From NCBI RefSeq assembly GCF_036555685.1, contig NZ_DATBKY010000161.1:5596-69595 (forward strand): a stretch of DNA of 64,000 bases. The letters are read 5' to 3'. The DNA is from Actinophytocola sp036555685 (lineage in GTDB: Bacteria; Actinomycetota; Actinomycetes; Mycobacteriales; Pseudonocardiaceae). Each line of letters opens with the position of its first letter. Positions within the stretch are counted from its first letter, which is position 1. Shown piece by piece: positions 1-7,750 of this stretch. A program made the position numbers and the translations under genes. The notes below the pieces were generated by a model, which had not been told where the DNA came from, made no database searches, and was given only the letters and a program-made list of their open reading frames with translations.

Positions 1-381
1 GGCGCGGACCGTCCGGCCGGAGAAGAGCACGTCGTCGACGAGGATGACGAGCTGGTCGTCGACGCCGCCCGGCGGAAGCTCGGTGGTGCCGAGCGGGCGG
101 GTCGGGCGGCGGCGGAGGTCGTCGCGGTAGAGCGTGATATCGAGCACACCGGTGGGGACCCGGGCCCCGGAGAAGTCGGCGATCCGGGCGGCTAGCCGGT
201 GTGCGAGCGGCGCGCCGCGGGTGGGGATCCCGAGGAGAACGACAGGTGCGGCGTCGGCTGCGCCGAGCGAGGTGCGCTCGATGACCTGATGGGCCATTCG
301 GGCGACGGTGCGTGCGACGTCCCCGGCGCTGAGCAGCTCTCGCCCGGCCGGTTCCGCCGCACCGCGGTTGCGCGGTGCCAC
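1..381 (-). CDS. pyrR: PyrR, pyr operon regulator / uracil phosphoribosyltransferase (C-terminus cut by window edge)
   Basis: Known family role: PyrR binds pyr mRNA in response to UMP/UTP and has a side activity making UMP from uracil and PRPP. The visible 127 residues carry the PyrR core: an Arg-Met-Ala-His-Gln-Val-Ile-Glu stretch near residue 30, the PTRG substrate loop, and the PRPP-binding signature VILVDDVLFSGRT just before the edge. The start is a GTG with a strong AAGGAGG ribosome site at 388-394, six bases upstream. It is divergent from bldD. The remainder of the protein lies outside the window, so completeness cannot be judged. Confidence 0.93.
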   Translation of the reverse strand, partial: MAPRNRGAAEPAGRELLSAGDVARTVARMAHQVIERTSLGAADAAPVVLLGIPTRGAPLAHRLAARIADFSGARVPTGVLDITLYRDDLRRRPTRPLGTTELPPGGVDDQLVILVDDVLFSGRTVRA

Positions 382-412
382 GGCTGACCTCCTTCCCCGC
401 CTCGCTGGACGG

Positions 413-425
413 GTCCTTAAAGGAC
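413..425. promoter_or_regulatory. Short perfect inverted repeat in the pyrR leader
   Basis: GTCCTT-A-AAGGAC is a perfect 6+1+6 inverted repeat 31 bases upstream of the pyrR GTG. It could be a protein operator or a small RNA hairpin in the leader. It does not resemble the PyrR RNA-binding consensus I know, so the role is open. Confidence 0.35.
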
Positions 426-531
426 GTCTGATCTGCGCCTTTGTCGGGCGCGGTAGCACCGTACCAGGAGCAATGGATCCACCAAGCGAGTGGTAATCCG
501 GCGATTCGTCAAACTCTGTTCACAGATCAGC

Positions 532-573
532 TTGACCTGGTGACAACTGTGGGTAACCATTACTCTGCGTGTT
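532..573 (+). promoter_or_regulatory. Predicted bldD promoter with overlapping BldD box
   Basis: A -35-like TTGACC (532-537) and a -10-like TAACCA (554-559) are separated by 16 bases. At 559-573 lies ATTACTCTGCGTGTT, which fits the Streptomyces BldD box NTNACNC(A/T)GNGTNAN at every fixed position but one. Streptomyces BldD is known to repress its own promoter. A box directly at the predicted start of transcription suggests the same autoregulation here. The promoter elements themselves are inference. Confidence 0.6.
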
Positions 574-637
574 GATATGCGGCTACCCGCGGCACCCATC
601 GATAGGCCAGCGGGGCGAATGAATGGAGAATCGCCAT

Positions 638-1126
638 ATGGGCGACTACGCCAAGGCGCTGGGGAGCAAGCTCCGCGGCATCCGCCAGCAGCAGGGCCTG
701 TCCCTGCACGGCGTTGAGCAGAAGTCCGGCGGCCGGTGGAAGGCCGTCGTGGTCGGCTCCTACGAGCGGGGCGACCGGGCCGTGACCGTGCAGAAGCTGG
801 CCGAGCTGGCCGACTTCTACGGCGTGCCGGTGGTCGAGCTGCTGCCCGAGGGCCGAGTCCCTTCGGGTGCCGAACCCGCCACCAAGATCGTGATCAACCT
901 GGAGCGGCTGCAGCAGCTGCCCGCGGAGAAGGTCGGCCCCCTCGCCAGGTACGCGGCCACGATCCAGAGCCAGCGCGGCGACTACAACGGCAAGGTGCTC
1001 TCCATCCGCACGGAGGACCTGCGCTCGCTCGCGATCATCTACGACATGACCCCGGGCGAGCTCACCGAGCAGCTCATCGACTGGGGCGTGCTGCCGCCCG
1101 AGGCGCGGCCGTCCAAAGAGGACTAG
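638..1126 (+). CDS. bldD: BldD, c-di-GMP-responsive developmental regulator
   Basis: 162 residues. The N-terminal XRE-type helix-turn-helix (about residues 9-63) contains the diagnostic RWKAVVVGSYERGDRAVTVQ block. The C-terminal domain carries the c-di-GMP motif RGD-X8-RxxD at R113-G-D115 and R124-x-x-D127, almost the same numbering as in S. coelicolor BldD. In Streptomyces the c-di-GMP-linked dimer represses sporulation genes. I chose ATG 638 over the in-frame ATG 623: GGAG at 625-628 is correctly spaced for it, and known BldD proteins begin at this point. The gene stands alone, divergent from pyrR, and is followed by a strong terminator. Confidence 0.97.
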   Translation: MGDYAKALGSKLRGIRQQQGLSLHGVEQKSGGRWKAVVVGSYERGDRAVTVQKLAELADFYGVPVVELLPEGRVPSGAEPATKIVINLERLQQLPAEKVGPLARYAATIQSQRGDYNGKVLSIRTEDLRSLAIIYDMTPGELTEQLIDWGVLPPEARPSKED

Positions 1127-1149
1127 TTCGACCGGGAACACACGACGCC

Positions 1150-1180
1150 GGGATCGGAGCGATGCTCCCGCTCCGATCCC
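1150..1180. terminator. Bidirectional terminator between bldD and the EamA gene
   Basis: GGGATCGGAGCG (1150-1161) pairs perfectly with CGCTCCGATCCC (1169-1180) across a 7-base loop. There is no U-tract, as is common in actinomycetes. It lies between two convergent genes and can serve both. Confidence 0.8.
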
Positions 1181-1189
1181 CTTCCACGT

Positions 1190-2113
1190 TCAGGTTGCGG
1201 CCGTGGCGGAGGGCTCCGCCGGGGCCGGCGCCCCGCTCCGCCTGCGAGGGCGGGCCCGGGTGATCGCCACACCCGCGAGGCACAGGACGCCGCCGGCCAG
1301 CGTCAGCCAGCCCGGGACCTCGTCGAGGAGCAGCCAGGACATCACGATCACGATGGCCGGAACGGCGTAGGTCGTCGCGCCCATCTTGGCGGCCGTGGTG
1401 CGGGCGAGGGCGTATGCCCAGGTGATGAACGCCAGGGCGGTCGGGAACACGCCGAGGTAGACGACGTCGAGCGTCGCCGACAGCGGCGCCGCGCCGGCCT
1501 CGCTGACGAGCTGGCCGGCGAACGGCAGGCAGGCGACCGCGCCGACGAGGCAGCCGAACGTCGTCACCTGCACCGCGGACGCGTGCCGCAGGGCCGGCTT
1601 CTGGCTGGTCACGCCGATCGCGTAGGTCGCCGCCGCGACCACGCACAGGACGACGCCGAGCACGGAGGCCGACCCGCCGCCAGACGTCGAGAACCCGACA
1701 ACCACGGCGCCGGCGAACGACACGCCGATGCCGGCCAGGACCCGGCGCGGGAAGCCCTCCCGGAGCAGCCAGCCGGAGAGCAGGGCGATCAGCACGGGCC
1801 CGACGTTGACGACCATCGCGGCCGTGCCCGCGTCGACCTCCCGCTCACCCCAGTTGAGCGCGATCATGTAGACGCCGAACCAGAGCAGCCCGGAGGCGAG
1901 GATCCCCGGCCACGCGGCGCGCGGCGGCCATCCTTCCCGCCGCACGAGCAGGATGAGCACGAGCACCGCGGACCCGGACAGCAGCCGCCCGAGGGCGAGC
2001 GCGCCCGGCGAGTACGACTCCCCCGCGTCCCGGATCGCCACGAACGCCGAGGCCCAGAACAAGACGGTGAACCCGGCGGCGACGAGGCTGCGACGGTCGA
2101 CTGCTTCGCTCAT
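1190..2113 (-). CDS. EamA/DMT family transporter
   Basis: 307 residues, about ten predicted membrane helices forming two EamA repeats (roughly residues 10-145 and 155-290). Small-residue-rich helices with the early FWASAFVAIR stretch are typical of the drug/metabolite transporter superfamily, whose members usually export metabolites or amino acids. The substrate cannot be told from the sequence. The tail is a short Arg/Pro/Ala-rich cytosolic segment. It lies downstream of nusB on the same strand with a 73-bp gap, and no strong ribosome site is visible before the ATG. Confidence 0.85.
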   Translation of the reverse strand: MSEAVDRRSLVAAGFTVLFWASAFVAIRDAGESYSPGALALGRLLSGSAVLVLILLVRREGWPPRAAWPGILASGLLWFGVYMIALNWGEREVDAGTAAMVVNVGPVLIALLSGWLLREGFPRRVLAGIGVSFAGAVVVGFSTSGGGSASVLGVVLCVVAAATYAIGVTSQKPALRHASAVQVTTFGCLVGAVACLPFAGQLVSEAGAAPLSATLDVVYLGVFPTALAFITWAYALARTTAAKMGATTYAVPAIVIVMSWLLLDEVPGWLTLAGGVLCLAGVAITRARPRRRSGAPAPAEPSATAAT

Positions 2114-2186
2114 GCCGCCAACATATGGCTGCCAACCGACAGAATCTCGCGAGATTCCGCCCTCTGGGACACCGCGCCGCGCGGGA

Positions 2187-2606
2187 TTACAACGTGGCGC
2201 GGAGGCGTTCGGCGATCGTCGCGAGGCGGCCCAGGACGCCGTTGATGAAGCGCGGCGAGTCGTCCGTCGAGAGCATGCTGCCCAGCTGGACGGCCTCGTC
2301 CACGGCGACCACGTCCGGGACGTCCTGTGCCCACAGCAGCTCGTACACCCCGAGCCGCAGGATCGCCACGTCCACGAACGGCATGCGGTCCAGCGTCCAG
2401 CCCTCCGCGTGCTCGGCGAGCAGCTCGTCGATCCGTTCGCGATGCGCGACGACGCCCTCGAGCAGCGTCGCGGCGTAGTCGTTCGGTGCCGGCTGTTTCG
2501 ACGCCTCCGTGCGCTCGGCGTACAGGGTCAGCGGGTCCGCGTCGCGCAGGGCGGCCGCGTACAGGACGTCGACCGCGCGCTTGCGTGCCTTGCTGCGCGC
2601 GCCCAT
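2187..2606 (-). CDS. nusB: NusB, transcription antitermination factor
   Basis: 139 residues, the usual NusB length. It begins with the ARSKARKRAVDVLYAAALR helix and contains the conserved DRMPFVDVAILRLGVYELLW core and the FINGVLGRL C-terminal signature. NusB pairs with NusE (S10) on boxA RNA in the rRNA antitermination complex. The ATG follows the efp TAG stop with no base between them, so the two genes are cotranscribed. The efp-nusB order matches M. tuberculosis Rv2534c-Rv2533c. Confidence 0.97.
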   Translation of the reverse strand: MGARSKARKRAVDVLYAAALRDADPLTLYAERTEASKQPAPNDYAATLLEGVVAHRERIDELLAEHAEGWTLDRMPFVDVAILRLGVYELLWAQDVPDVVAVDEAVQLGSMLSTDDSPRFINGVLGRLATIAERLRATL

Positions 2607-3170
2607 CTAGGAGCTGACGCGCCCGAGGTAACGGCCGTCGCGGGTGTCGACCTTGACCTTCTCCCCTGTCGACAGGAACAGCGGGACCTGGATCTCCGCG
2701 CCGGTCTCGAGCGTGGCCGGCTTCGTGCCGCCCGTGGAGCGGTCACCCTGCAGGCCCGGATCGGTCTGCTTGATCACGAGCTCGACCGTCACCGGGAGCT
2801 CGACGTACAGCGGCGTGCCCTCGTGCGACGCGACGGTCGCGTTCTGGTTCTCCAGCATGAACCGCGACGAGTCGCCGACCACGTCGCCGTCGATGTGGAT
2901 CTGCTCGTAGGTGTCGCCGTCCATGAACACGAACTGGGCGCCGTCCTGGTACAGGTAGGTCATCTCACGCCGGTCCACGGTCGCGGTGTCGACCTTCACG
3001 CCGGCGTTGAACGTCTTGTCCACGACCTTGCCGCTCAGCACGTGCTTGAGCTTGGTGCGCACGAAAGCCGGCCCCTTACCGGGCTTGACGTGCTGGAACT
3101 CGACGACGGACCACAGCTGCCCGTCGAGGTTGAGCACCAGGCCGTTCTTCAGGTCGTTGGTGGAAGCCAC
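2607..3170 (-). CDS. efp: Elongation factor P
   Basis: 187 residues, full length. The three beta domains are recognisable: an N-terminal KOW-like domain from MASTNDLKNG, with KPGKGPAFVRTKLK as the loop bearing the residue that meets the P-site tRNA, and OB domains ending in KVDTRDGRYLGRVSS. EF-P relieves ribosome stalling at proline stretches. The loop residue is Lys in PGKGPA; which modification it carries, if any, is not visible. The start is GTG. The gene lies between pepQ and nusB in one operon. Confidence 0.97.
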   Translation of the reverse strand: MASTNDLKNGLVLNLDGQLWSVVEFQHVKPGKGPAFVRTKLKHVLSGKVVDKTFNAGVKVDTATVDRREMTYLYQDGAQFVFMDGDTYEQIHIDGDVVGDSSRFMLENQNATVASHEGTPLYVELPVTVELVIKQTDPGLQGDRSTGGTKPATLETGAEIQVPLFLSTGEKVKVDTRDGRYLGRVSS

Positions 3171-3203
3171 GGGGTAGGTCTCTCCTGTTACTCGCTGGCG
3201 GGG

Positions 3204-4310
3204 TCACACGACGACGAGCTGTTTGGTCGTCAGCGTGAGAAGCTCCGGCTCGCCGTCCCGCACGACGAGCGTGTCCTCGATTCGGACCCCGCCCCTGCCG
3301 GACAGGTACACGCCCGGCTCCACGGTGACTGCCATGCCGGCGGCAAGTCTACCTTTGCCGGTCTTGGCCAGGGCCGGGGCCTCGTGGATCTCCAGCCCCA
3401 CGCCGTGGCCGAGCCCGTGCAGGAACTCCTCGCCGCGGCCCGCCCGCTCGACGACGTCGCGGGCCGCCGCGTCGACGTCGCTCACGTCGGCGTCCACCCG
3501 CAGGGCGGCCCGGCCGGCGGCCTGCGCGGTAGCCACGAGGTCGTACAGCTCACGCTGCCAGTCGGCCGGACTGCCCAGCACGAACGTCCGCGTCATGTCC
3601 GAGTGGTAGCCGTCGACGAGCGCGCCGAAGTCGAGCTTCACGAAGTCGCCCTGCGCCAGCACGGCGTCGGTCGGCCGGTGGTGCGGGACCGCGGAGTGCG
3701 CGCCGGTGGCGACGATCGTCTCGAAGGACGGGCCGCCCGCGCCGTGGTCGAGCATGCGGCTCTCCAGGTCGCGCGCGACCTCGCGCTCGGTGCGCCCGGC
3801 CGCCAGCCCCCCGTGCTCGATGAGGTCGGCGAGCGCGCGGTCCGCGGCCGCGCACGCCATGCGCAGCGCCTCGATCTCCGCGTCGTCCTTGACCATCCGC
3901 AGCCGCTCGACGAGTCCCGGCGAGCGGACCAGCTCGGCCCCGCCCGCAGCGTCGGTCAGCGTGTCGAGCTCCTCGACGGTGACCCGGTGGCTCTCGTACC
4001 CGGTACGCCGGTACGCCGCCGAGGCGGCGGCACGCGCGAGCAGCGCGGGCGGGCACGGCCGGTCGATCAGGCGCTCGAGGTCGGGCACCTGCTGCCCGGA
4101 CTGGGTCAGGTAGCGCCCGTCTGTGCAGAACACCGTGCGCCCCTCGCGGCCCGGTTCATCGCCGGCGTGCACCAGCAGCGCGGCGTTCGACCCGGTGAAC
4201 CCGGTCAGGTACCGCACGTTGCGCAGGTCGACCACGAGCAGGGCGTCCAGGTCGCGCTCACGCAGCTGAGCGCGCAGCGCCGCACGGCGGCGCACGTGGG
4301 TCTCGGGCAT
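3204..4310 (-). CDS. pepQ: M24 family aminopeptidase (Xaa-Pro peptidase)
   Basis: 368 residues. A creatinase-type N-terminal domain (about 1-130) precedes a pita-bread M24 catalytic domain. The metal-ligand pattern is present: KLDFGALVDGYHSDMTRTFV supplies two Asp, HGLGHGVGLEIHE the His, and VEPGVY plus VRIEDT the two Glu. The family removes N-terminal residues ahead of proline. I chose the ATG at 4310, which begins MPETHVRRR; the reading frame continues upstream, but that part is Arg-rich and unlike the family. Only 38 bases separate it from the divergent membrane-protein gene. Rv2535c holds the same position. Confidence 0.9.
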   Translation of the reverse strand: MPETHVRRRAALRAQLRERDLDALLVVDLRNVRYLTGFTGSNAALLVHAGDEPGREGRTVFCTDGRYLTQSGQQVPDLERLIDRPCPPALLARAAASAAYRRTGYESHRVTVEELDTLTDAAGGAELVRSPGLVERLRMVKDDAEIEALRMACAAADRALADLIEHGGLAAGRTEREVARDLESRMLDHGAGGPSFETIVATGAHSAVPHHRPTDAVLAQGDFVKLDFGALVDGYHSDMTRTFVLGSPADWQRELYDLVATAQAAGRAALRVDADVSDVDAAARDVVERAGRGEEFLHGLGHGVGLEIHEAPALAKTGKGRLAAGMAVTVEPGVYLSGRGGVRIEDTLVVRDGEPELLTLTTKQLVVV

Positions 4311-4336
4311 GCGTGCGAGCTTAGTAGGCGGGCGCA

Positions 4337-4342
4337 TACGCT
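4337..4342 (+). promoter_or_regulatory. -10 element of a likely leaderless promoter
   Basis: TACGCT ends exactly six bases before the ATG at 4349, and no ribosome site is visible. That spacing puts the transcript start at or next to the start codon, the arrangement of leaderless actinobacterial mRNAs. The same TACGCT-N6-start arrangement recurs at 21945. No clear -35 is seen. Confidence 0.5.
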
Positions 4343-4348
4343 GTGGCG

Positions 4349-4819
4349 ATGCGAACGACCCCGCGGAGCTGGCTGTTGCGCGGTGGCGTGCTGGCCGTCG
4401 TGCACGCCGCGGCCGAGACCGTACGGACCGGCTTCGGCGTCCACCACCCGACCTCACGCACGCTCTTCGAGGCGATCGTGCTCGGCGTGCTGGTCGCGGT
4501 GGCCGCGGTGTGGGGCGCGGTGGACACCTGGCGCGACGTGCCCGAGCGCGGCAAGGTCTGGCTGATCGCGTCGCTCGTCGCGGGCTGGGGCGCCGCGATC
4601 CTGGGCATCGTCGGCAAGTCGATCTTCGTGGACCAGAGCGGGGTGGCCGACCTCGGCGCCGCGCTGACCGGCGGTGCCGCGTTCACCGCCCTGCTGGTCC
4701 TGGTGCCGGCGTGCATCGGTTTGGTAGTGGGGCGGTGGATTCACGTTTCGGGCCGCGGGAGCCGCGAGGAGCCGGACGTGCCTCAGCGCGACGGGTCGAG
4801 GTCGGGCCCGCGGTCGTAG
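4349..4819 (+). CDS. Small four-helix membrane protein, B-4DMT family
   Basis: 156 residues with four predicted membrane helices (about 8-28, 36-56, 70-92, 105-130) and a short charged tail. Length, topology and position beside pepQ match the actinobacterial B-4DMT family, to which Rv2536 of the same neighbourhood also appears to belong. Function and substrate are not established. ATG 4349 is preferred over the in-frame GTG 4343 because it fits the leaderless promoter spacing. Its last 37 bases overlap, tail to tail, the end of the lipoprotein gene on the other strand. Confidence 0.7.
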   Translation: MRTTPRSWLLRGGVLAVVHAAAETVRTGFGVHHPTSRTLFEAIVLGVLVAVAAVWGAVDTWRDVPERGKVWLIASLVAGWGAAILGIVGKSIFVDQSGVADLGAALTGGAAFTALLVLVPACIGLVVGRWIHVSGRGSREEPDVPQRDGSRSGPRS

Positions 4820-6312
4820 GCGTCCCAGTCCTCGTCGGACACCTGCCGCGGCGAGGACGAGTTCATCGCGGCCACGTCGGCCGAGTCGAACCGCCAGAGC
4901 CTGTGGTCGATGACGAACCCCGTGCCGCGGCCGGGCGCGGCGACCGCCTCGGCGCCCGGTCTCAGCCGCGCGGCCACCTTGACGTCGTCGAGTGACGGGA
5001 CCCGGCCGTCGAGTACGCGCACCGCGAGCTTCTCGGCCACCGACCGCCGGTCGACGCGGACGAGCTCGCCGTTGATCACGAGGTCGATCGTGCGTTGCGG
5101 GGAGGGCATGGCGAACCCGTCGAGCGCGAGCAGCGCGCGGCCGGTGGTCTTGCAGGCGTCGAACCCGCCGACGTCCAGCCCGAAGTGGCGCAGGTCCGCG
5201 GGTCCGTGGCGGCCTTCCTTGGTGGCGCGCACGAGGTCGAGCGGCAAGGTGCCGCATGGGTCCTCTGTAGACACGATGGCGTGCCCGTCCGGCCGGCGGA
5301 CCAGGCCCGGGCCCTCGCGCCAGATGCCCGGCACGAGCACCGGGTCGTACGGGTTGGTGTGGAAGTCGATGTCCCAGAAGGTGAGCAGCGTGCCGTTGCT
5401 GGTCTCGTGCGCGACGGCGAACGCCGCGAGCGAGTCCACCCACATCCAGTCGGCGCTGAACGCGTCGACGATCGTGCGGCCGCGGGCGCTCGTGTCCGGC
5501 ACCTTCTCGAACCCGTCCGGGCCGAGCGCCTCGACGCCCTCGGAGAACTTGGGATCGCGGGAGCGCAGGACGAACTGGCCGGCGCCGTTGCGACCGGCGC
5601 CCTCGCCCGTCGTGTCGGTGAACATCAGGTAGAACTTGTCGCCCAGGAACAGCACGGATGGCTGGCCGGCGCCGTAGGTGTTGCCGTTCGACACGTGCCG
5701 CGCCGACCTGACGATCGGCTTGCCCTCGTTGACCCGCGACCACACCCGGCCGTCGCGGCTGACGGCGAGGCCGATCGCGTTGCCGTGGGCGTGGTCGCCG
5801 GCGGCGCCGGTGTAGTACATGTAGTAGACGCCGTCCACCCGGACCACCGACGGGTCACAGGTGTGCATGGCGTCGAAGCCGCCGGGCCGCCCGGAGAAGA
5901 TCGGCGTGGCGCGCTTGCCGTCGGGGCCGGCGAACGGCCCGTCCATCGAGCGGGCCTCGGCCATCACGATGTCGTCGCCCGCCGGGTTCGCGACGCCGAG
6001 CTGGCTGCACCACCACATCCGGTACCGGCCGCCGTCGAGCAGTACGGACGGGGCGTAGTCGTACGGTGCGTCGCCGCCGCCGTAGGCGACCGTCTTGTCG
6101 CTCTTGCGGCCGCGGAAGGTGACCAGCGGGAGCGGGCTCTGCTTGCCCTGGCCGGGCTTCGCGGACGGGGACGGGGTCTTCCCGGGCACGACCTCGATCT
6201 CGGGGCCGTTCCCGGGCGCGGACGCCTCACTGGTCGTGCACGCGGCGATGAACGTCAGCGCCAGGAGCGCGGCGGACACGGCGGCCCGTCTTCGACGGTG
6301 CGTGGCGCGCAT
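4783..6312 (-). CDS. Secreted lipoprotein with glycosidase-like beta-propeller
   Basis: 509 residues from the ATG at 6312. A Sec signal (HRRRRAAVSAALLALTFIAAC) ends in a lipobox with Cys25 as the lipidation site, followed by a Pro/Ser/Lys-rich linker (about 40-62). The body has repeated propeller-blade elements such as DYAPSVLLDGGRYRMWW, CDPSVVRVDGVYYMYYTG and YGAGQPSVLFLGDKFYLMFT, resembling GH43/GH32/GH68-like five-bladed propellers. An acidic residue precedes the P-S-V in the second blade, as in these enzymes, but I cannot assign catalysis or substrate. It has no obvious operon partner; the gene downstream is convergent and overlaps by 37 bp. Confidence 0.7.
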   Translation of the reverse strand: MRATHRRRRAAVSAALLALTFIAACTTSEASAPGNGPEIEVVPGKTPSPSAKPGQGKQSPLPLVTFRGRKSDKTVAYGGGDAPYDYAPSVLLDGGRYRMWWCSQLGVANPAGDDIVMAEARSMDGPFAGPDGKRATPIFSGRPGGFDAMHTCDPSVVRVDGVYYMYYTGAAGDHAHGNAIGLAVSRDGRVWSRVNEGKPIVRSARHVSNGNTYGAGQPSVLFLGDKFYLMFTDTTGEGAGRNGAGQFVLRSRDPKFSEGVEALGPDGFEKVPDTSARGRTIVDAFSADWMWVDSLAAFAVAHETSNGTLLTFWDIDFHTNPYDPVLVPGIWREGPGLVRRPDGHAIVSTEDPCGTLPLDLVRATKEGRHGPADLRHFGLDVGGFDACKTTGRALLALDGFAMPSPQRTIDLVINGELVRVDRRSVAEKLAVRVLDGRVPSLDDVKVAARLRPGAEAVAAPGRGTGFVIDHRLWRFDSADVAAMNSSSPRQVSDEDWDAYDRGPDLDPSR

Positions 6313-6369
6313 CGCGGAAGTGCCTCTCGACGTCGTCTGCCCGGTTGAATCCACGAAAGAGTCTAAGGA

Positions 6370-7266
6370 TCACCCGATCGGTTCGCTTGCCACCAGCTCC
6401 ACCTCGAAGCCGTCCTCGTTCTCCAGGTAGGCCGCCACGTGGTCGGGGCCGCCCGCGTGCGGGTGCCGGTCGGCGAACATCAGCCGCCAGCCGTGCTCGG
6501 GCGCGGCGGCCGTGATCCGGTCCAGTTCGGCCCGGTCGCGAACGTGCAGGGCCAGATGGTTCAACCCGGGCCGGACGCGCTCGTGGCGGTCGCCGCGCCG
6601 GTCCGGCGAGTCCTCGACGACGACGTAGGAGGCGCCGCGCCGCCAGCTCACGCCACGGGGCCAGCGCTGGTACTCGCGCCAGCCCAGCTCGGTGAACAGC
6701 CAGCCGAACGAGCGCTCCGCGCCCGGCAGGTCGGCGACCCACAGCTCGACGTGGTGCACGCCGGCGGGCTTGGCGAGGTCGACGTACACGTGATGGAAGC
6801 GGCCGCGGTGCTCGCGAGAGCCGACGCGGACGAAGCCGAGCCGCTCGGTGAACGCGCGGCCGCGCGGGTTGTCCTCGCGTACCAGGGAGAACACGGCCGG
6901 TGCGCCGAGCGTGTCGTGCGCGTGGTCGACGATCGCGCGGGCGGCCTCGTGCGCGAGGCCGGTGCCGCGGTGCGCACGGCCGACGTACCAGCCGCACTCG
7001 AACGTGCCCGCGACGTCCTTCGAGAGGCGCAGCTGGCCGATGCCGATCGGCACGCCGTCGAGCTCGATGACCCACTCGCCGGTGCCCTCCGGGCCGGGCG
7101 CGCCCAGCCGGCGCCGGACGAGCGTGGCCACGACCTCGGTGTTGGTGAGGTCGTGTTCCGGGTCGCGCTCGTCCTCCGGGTCGTCGGCGAACATGGCGAG
7201 GAGGGCGTCGGCGTCGTCGCGCCGCAGCGGTCGGAGGACGAGCCGGTCGGTCCGGAGCGTGGTCAT
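6370..7266 (-). CDS. GNAT acetyltransferase - VOC domain fusion
   Basis: 298 residues. Residues 1 to about 165 are a GNAT domain of the RimJ/RimL type, starting MTTLRTDRLVLRPL, with the acetyl-CoA loop AHRGTGLAHEAARAI and the late helix NPRGRAFTERLGF. Residues about 170-298 are a VOC/glyoxalase domain (GVHHVELWVADLPGAERSFG to LNHLALHVRDRAELDRI to AAYLENEDGFEVELV), with His and Glu at plausible metal positions. The ATG overlaps the aroQ stop as ATGA, so translation is coupled to aroQ. The pairing suggests one route acting on one small molecule, but no substrate can be inferred. Confidence 0.85.
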   Translation of the reverse strand: MTTLRTDRLVLRPLRRDDADALLAMFADDPEDERDPEHDLTNTEVVATLVRRRLGAPGPEGTGEWVIELDGVPIGIGQLRLSKDVAGTFECGWYVGRAHRGTGLAHEAARAIVDHAHDTLGAPAVFSLVREDNPRGRAFTERLGFVRVGSREHRGRFHHVYVDLAKPAGVHHVELWVADLPGAERSFGWLFTELGWREYQRWPRGVSWRRGASYVVVEDSPDRRGDRHERVRPGLNHLALHVRDRAELDRITAAAPEHGWRLMFADRHPHAGGPDHVAAYLENEDGFEVELVASEPIG

Positions 7267-7691
7267 GCGTTGGCGGCGAGCCAGCGCAGCGCGAGCGGGT
7301 AGCCGTCGACGCCGAGGCCCACGATGACGCCGCTGGCCACCGCGGAGATGTAGCTGTGGTGCCGGAACTCCTCGCGCTTGTGGACGTTCGTGATGTGCAC
7401 CTCGACCAGCGGCGCGGTCAGCTGCGCGCAGGCGTCCCGGACGGCGATCGAGTAGTGCGTCCAGGCACCCGCGTTGAGCACGACGGGGATCTTGTGCGTC
7501 GCGGCCTCGTGCAGCCAGCCGAGCATCTCGCCCTCGTGGTCGGTCTGGCGGACGGTGACCTCGACGTCGAGCTCGCGGCCGGTCTTCTCGCACAGCTCGA
7601 CGAGGTCGGCGTAGGTGGTGCGGCCGTAGATCTCCGGCTCGCGCGTGCCCAGCCTGCCCAGGTTGGGTCCGTTGAGCACCAGCGCCTTCAT
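7263..7691 (-). CDS. aroQ: Type II 3-dehydroquinate dehydratase
   Basis: 142 residues, the usual type II size. It converts 3-dehydroquinate to 3-dehydroshikimate, third step of the shikimate pathway, as a dodecamer in the cytosol. The active-site set is complete: Asn10 in NGPNLGRLGTRE, Arg17, Tyr22 on the lid, Asn73 and His79 in LNAGAWTH, His99 in VEVHI and Arg110 in FRHHSYIS. The ATG is preceded by AAGGGG. It is followed by the coupled GNAT-VOC gene and lies downstream of aroB with a 59-bp gap. Confidence 0.97.
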   Translation of the reverse strand: MKALVLNGPNLGRLGTREPEIYGRTTYADLVELCEKTGRELDVEVTVRQTDHEGEMLGWLHEAATHKIPVVLNAGAWTHYSIAVRDACAQLTAPLVEVHITNVHKREEFRHHSYISAVASGVIVGLGVDGYPLALRWLAANA

Positions 7692-7750
7692 GTGCGGGCC
7701 CCTTCAGGAGTAGCGACGGGGCAAGGGTAGCCAGGCCCGCACGCACCCGC

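Noticed and set aside
1953..4565. 870-codon plus-strand frame over nusB, efp and pepQ
   Set aside because: Mirror of the real genes; composition is typical of antisense frames and no domain is visible.
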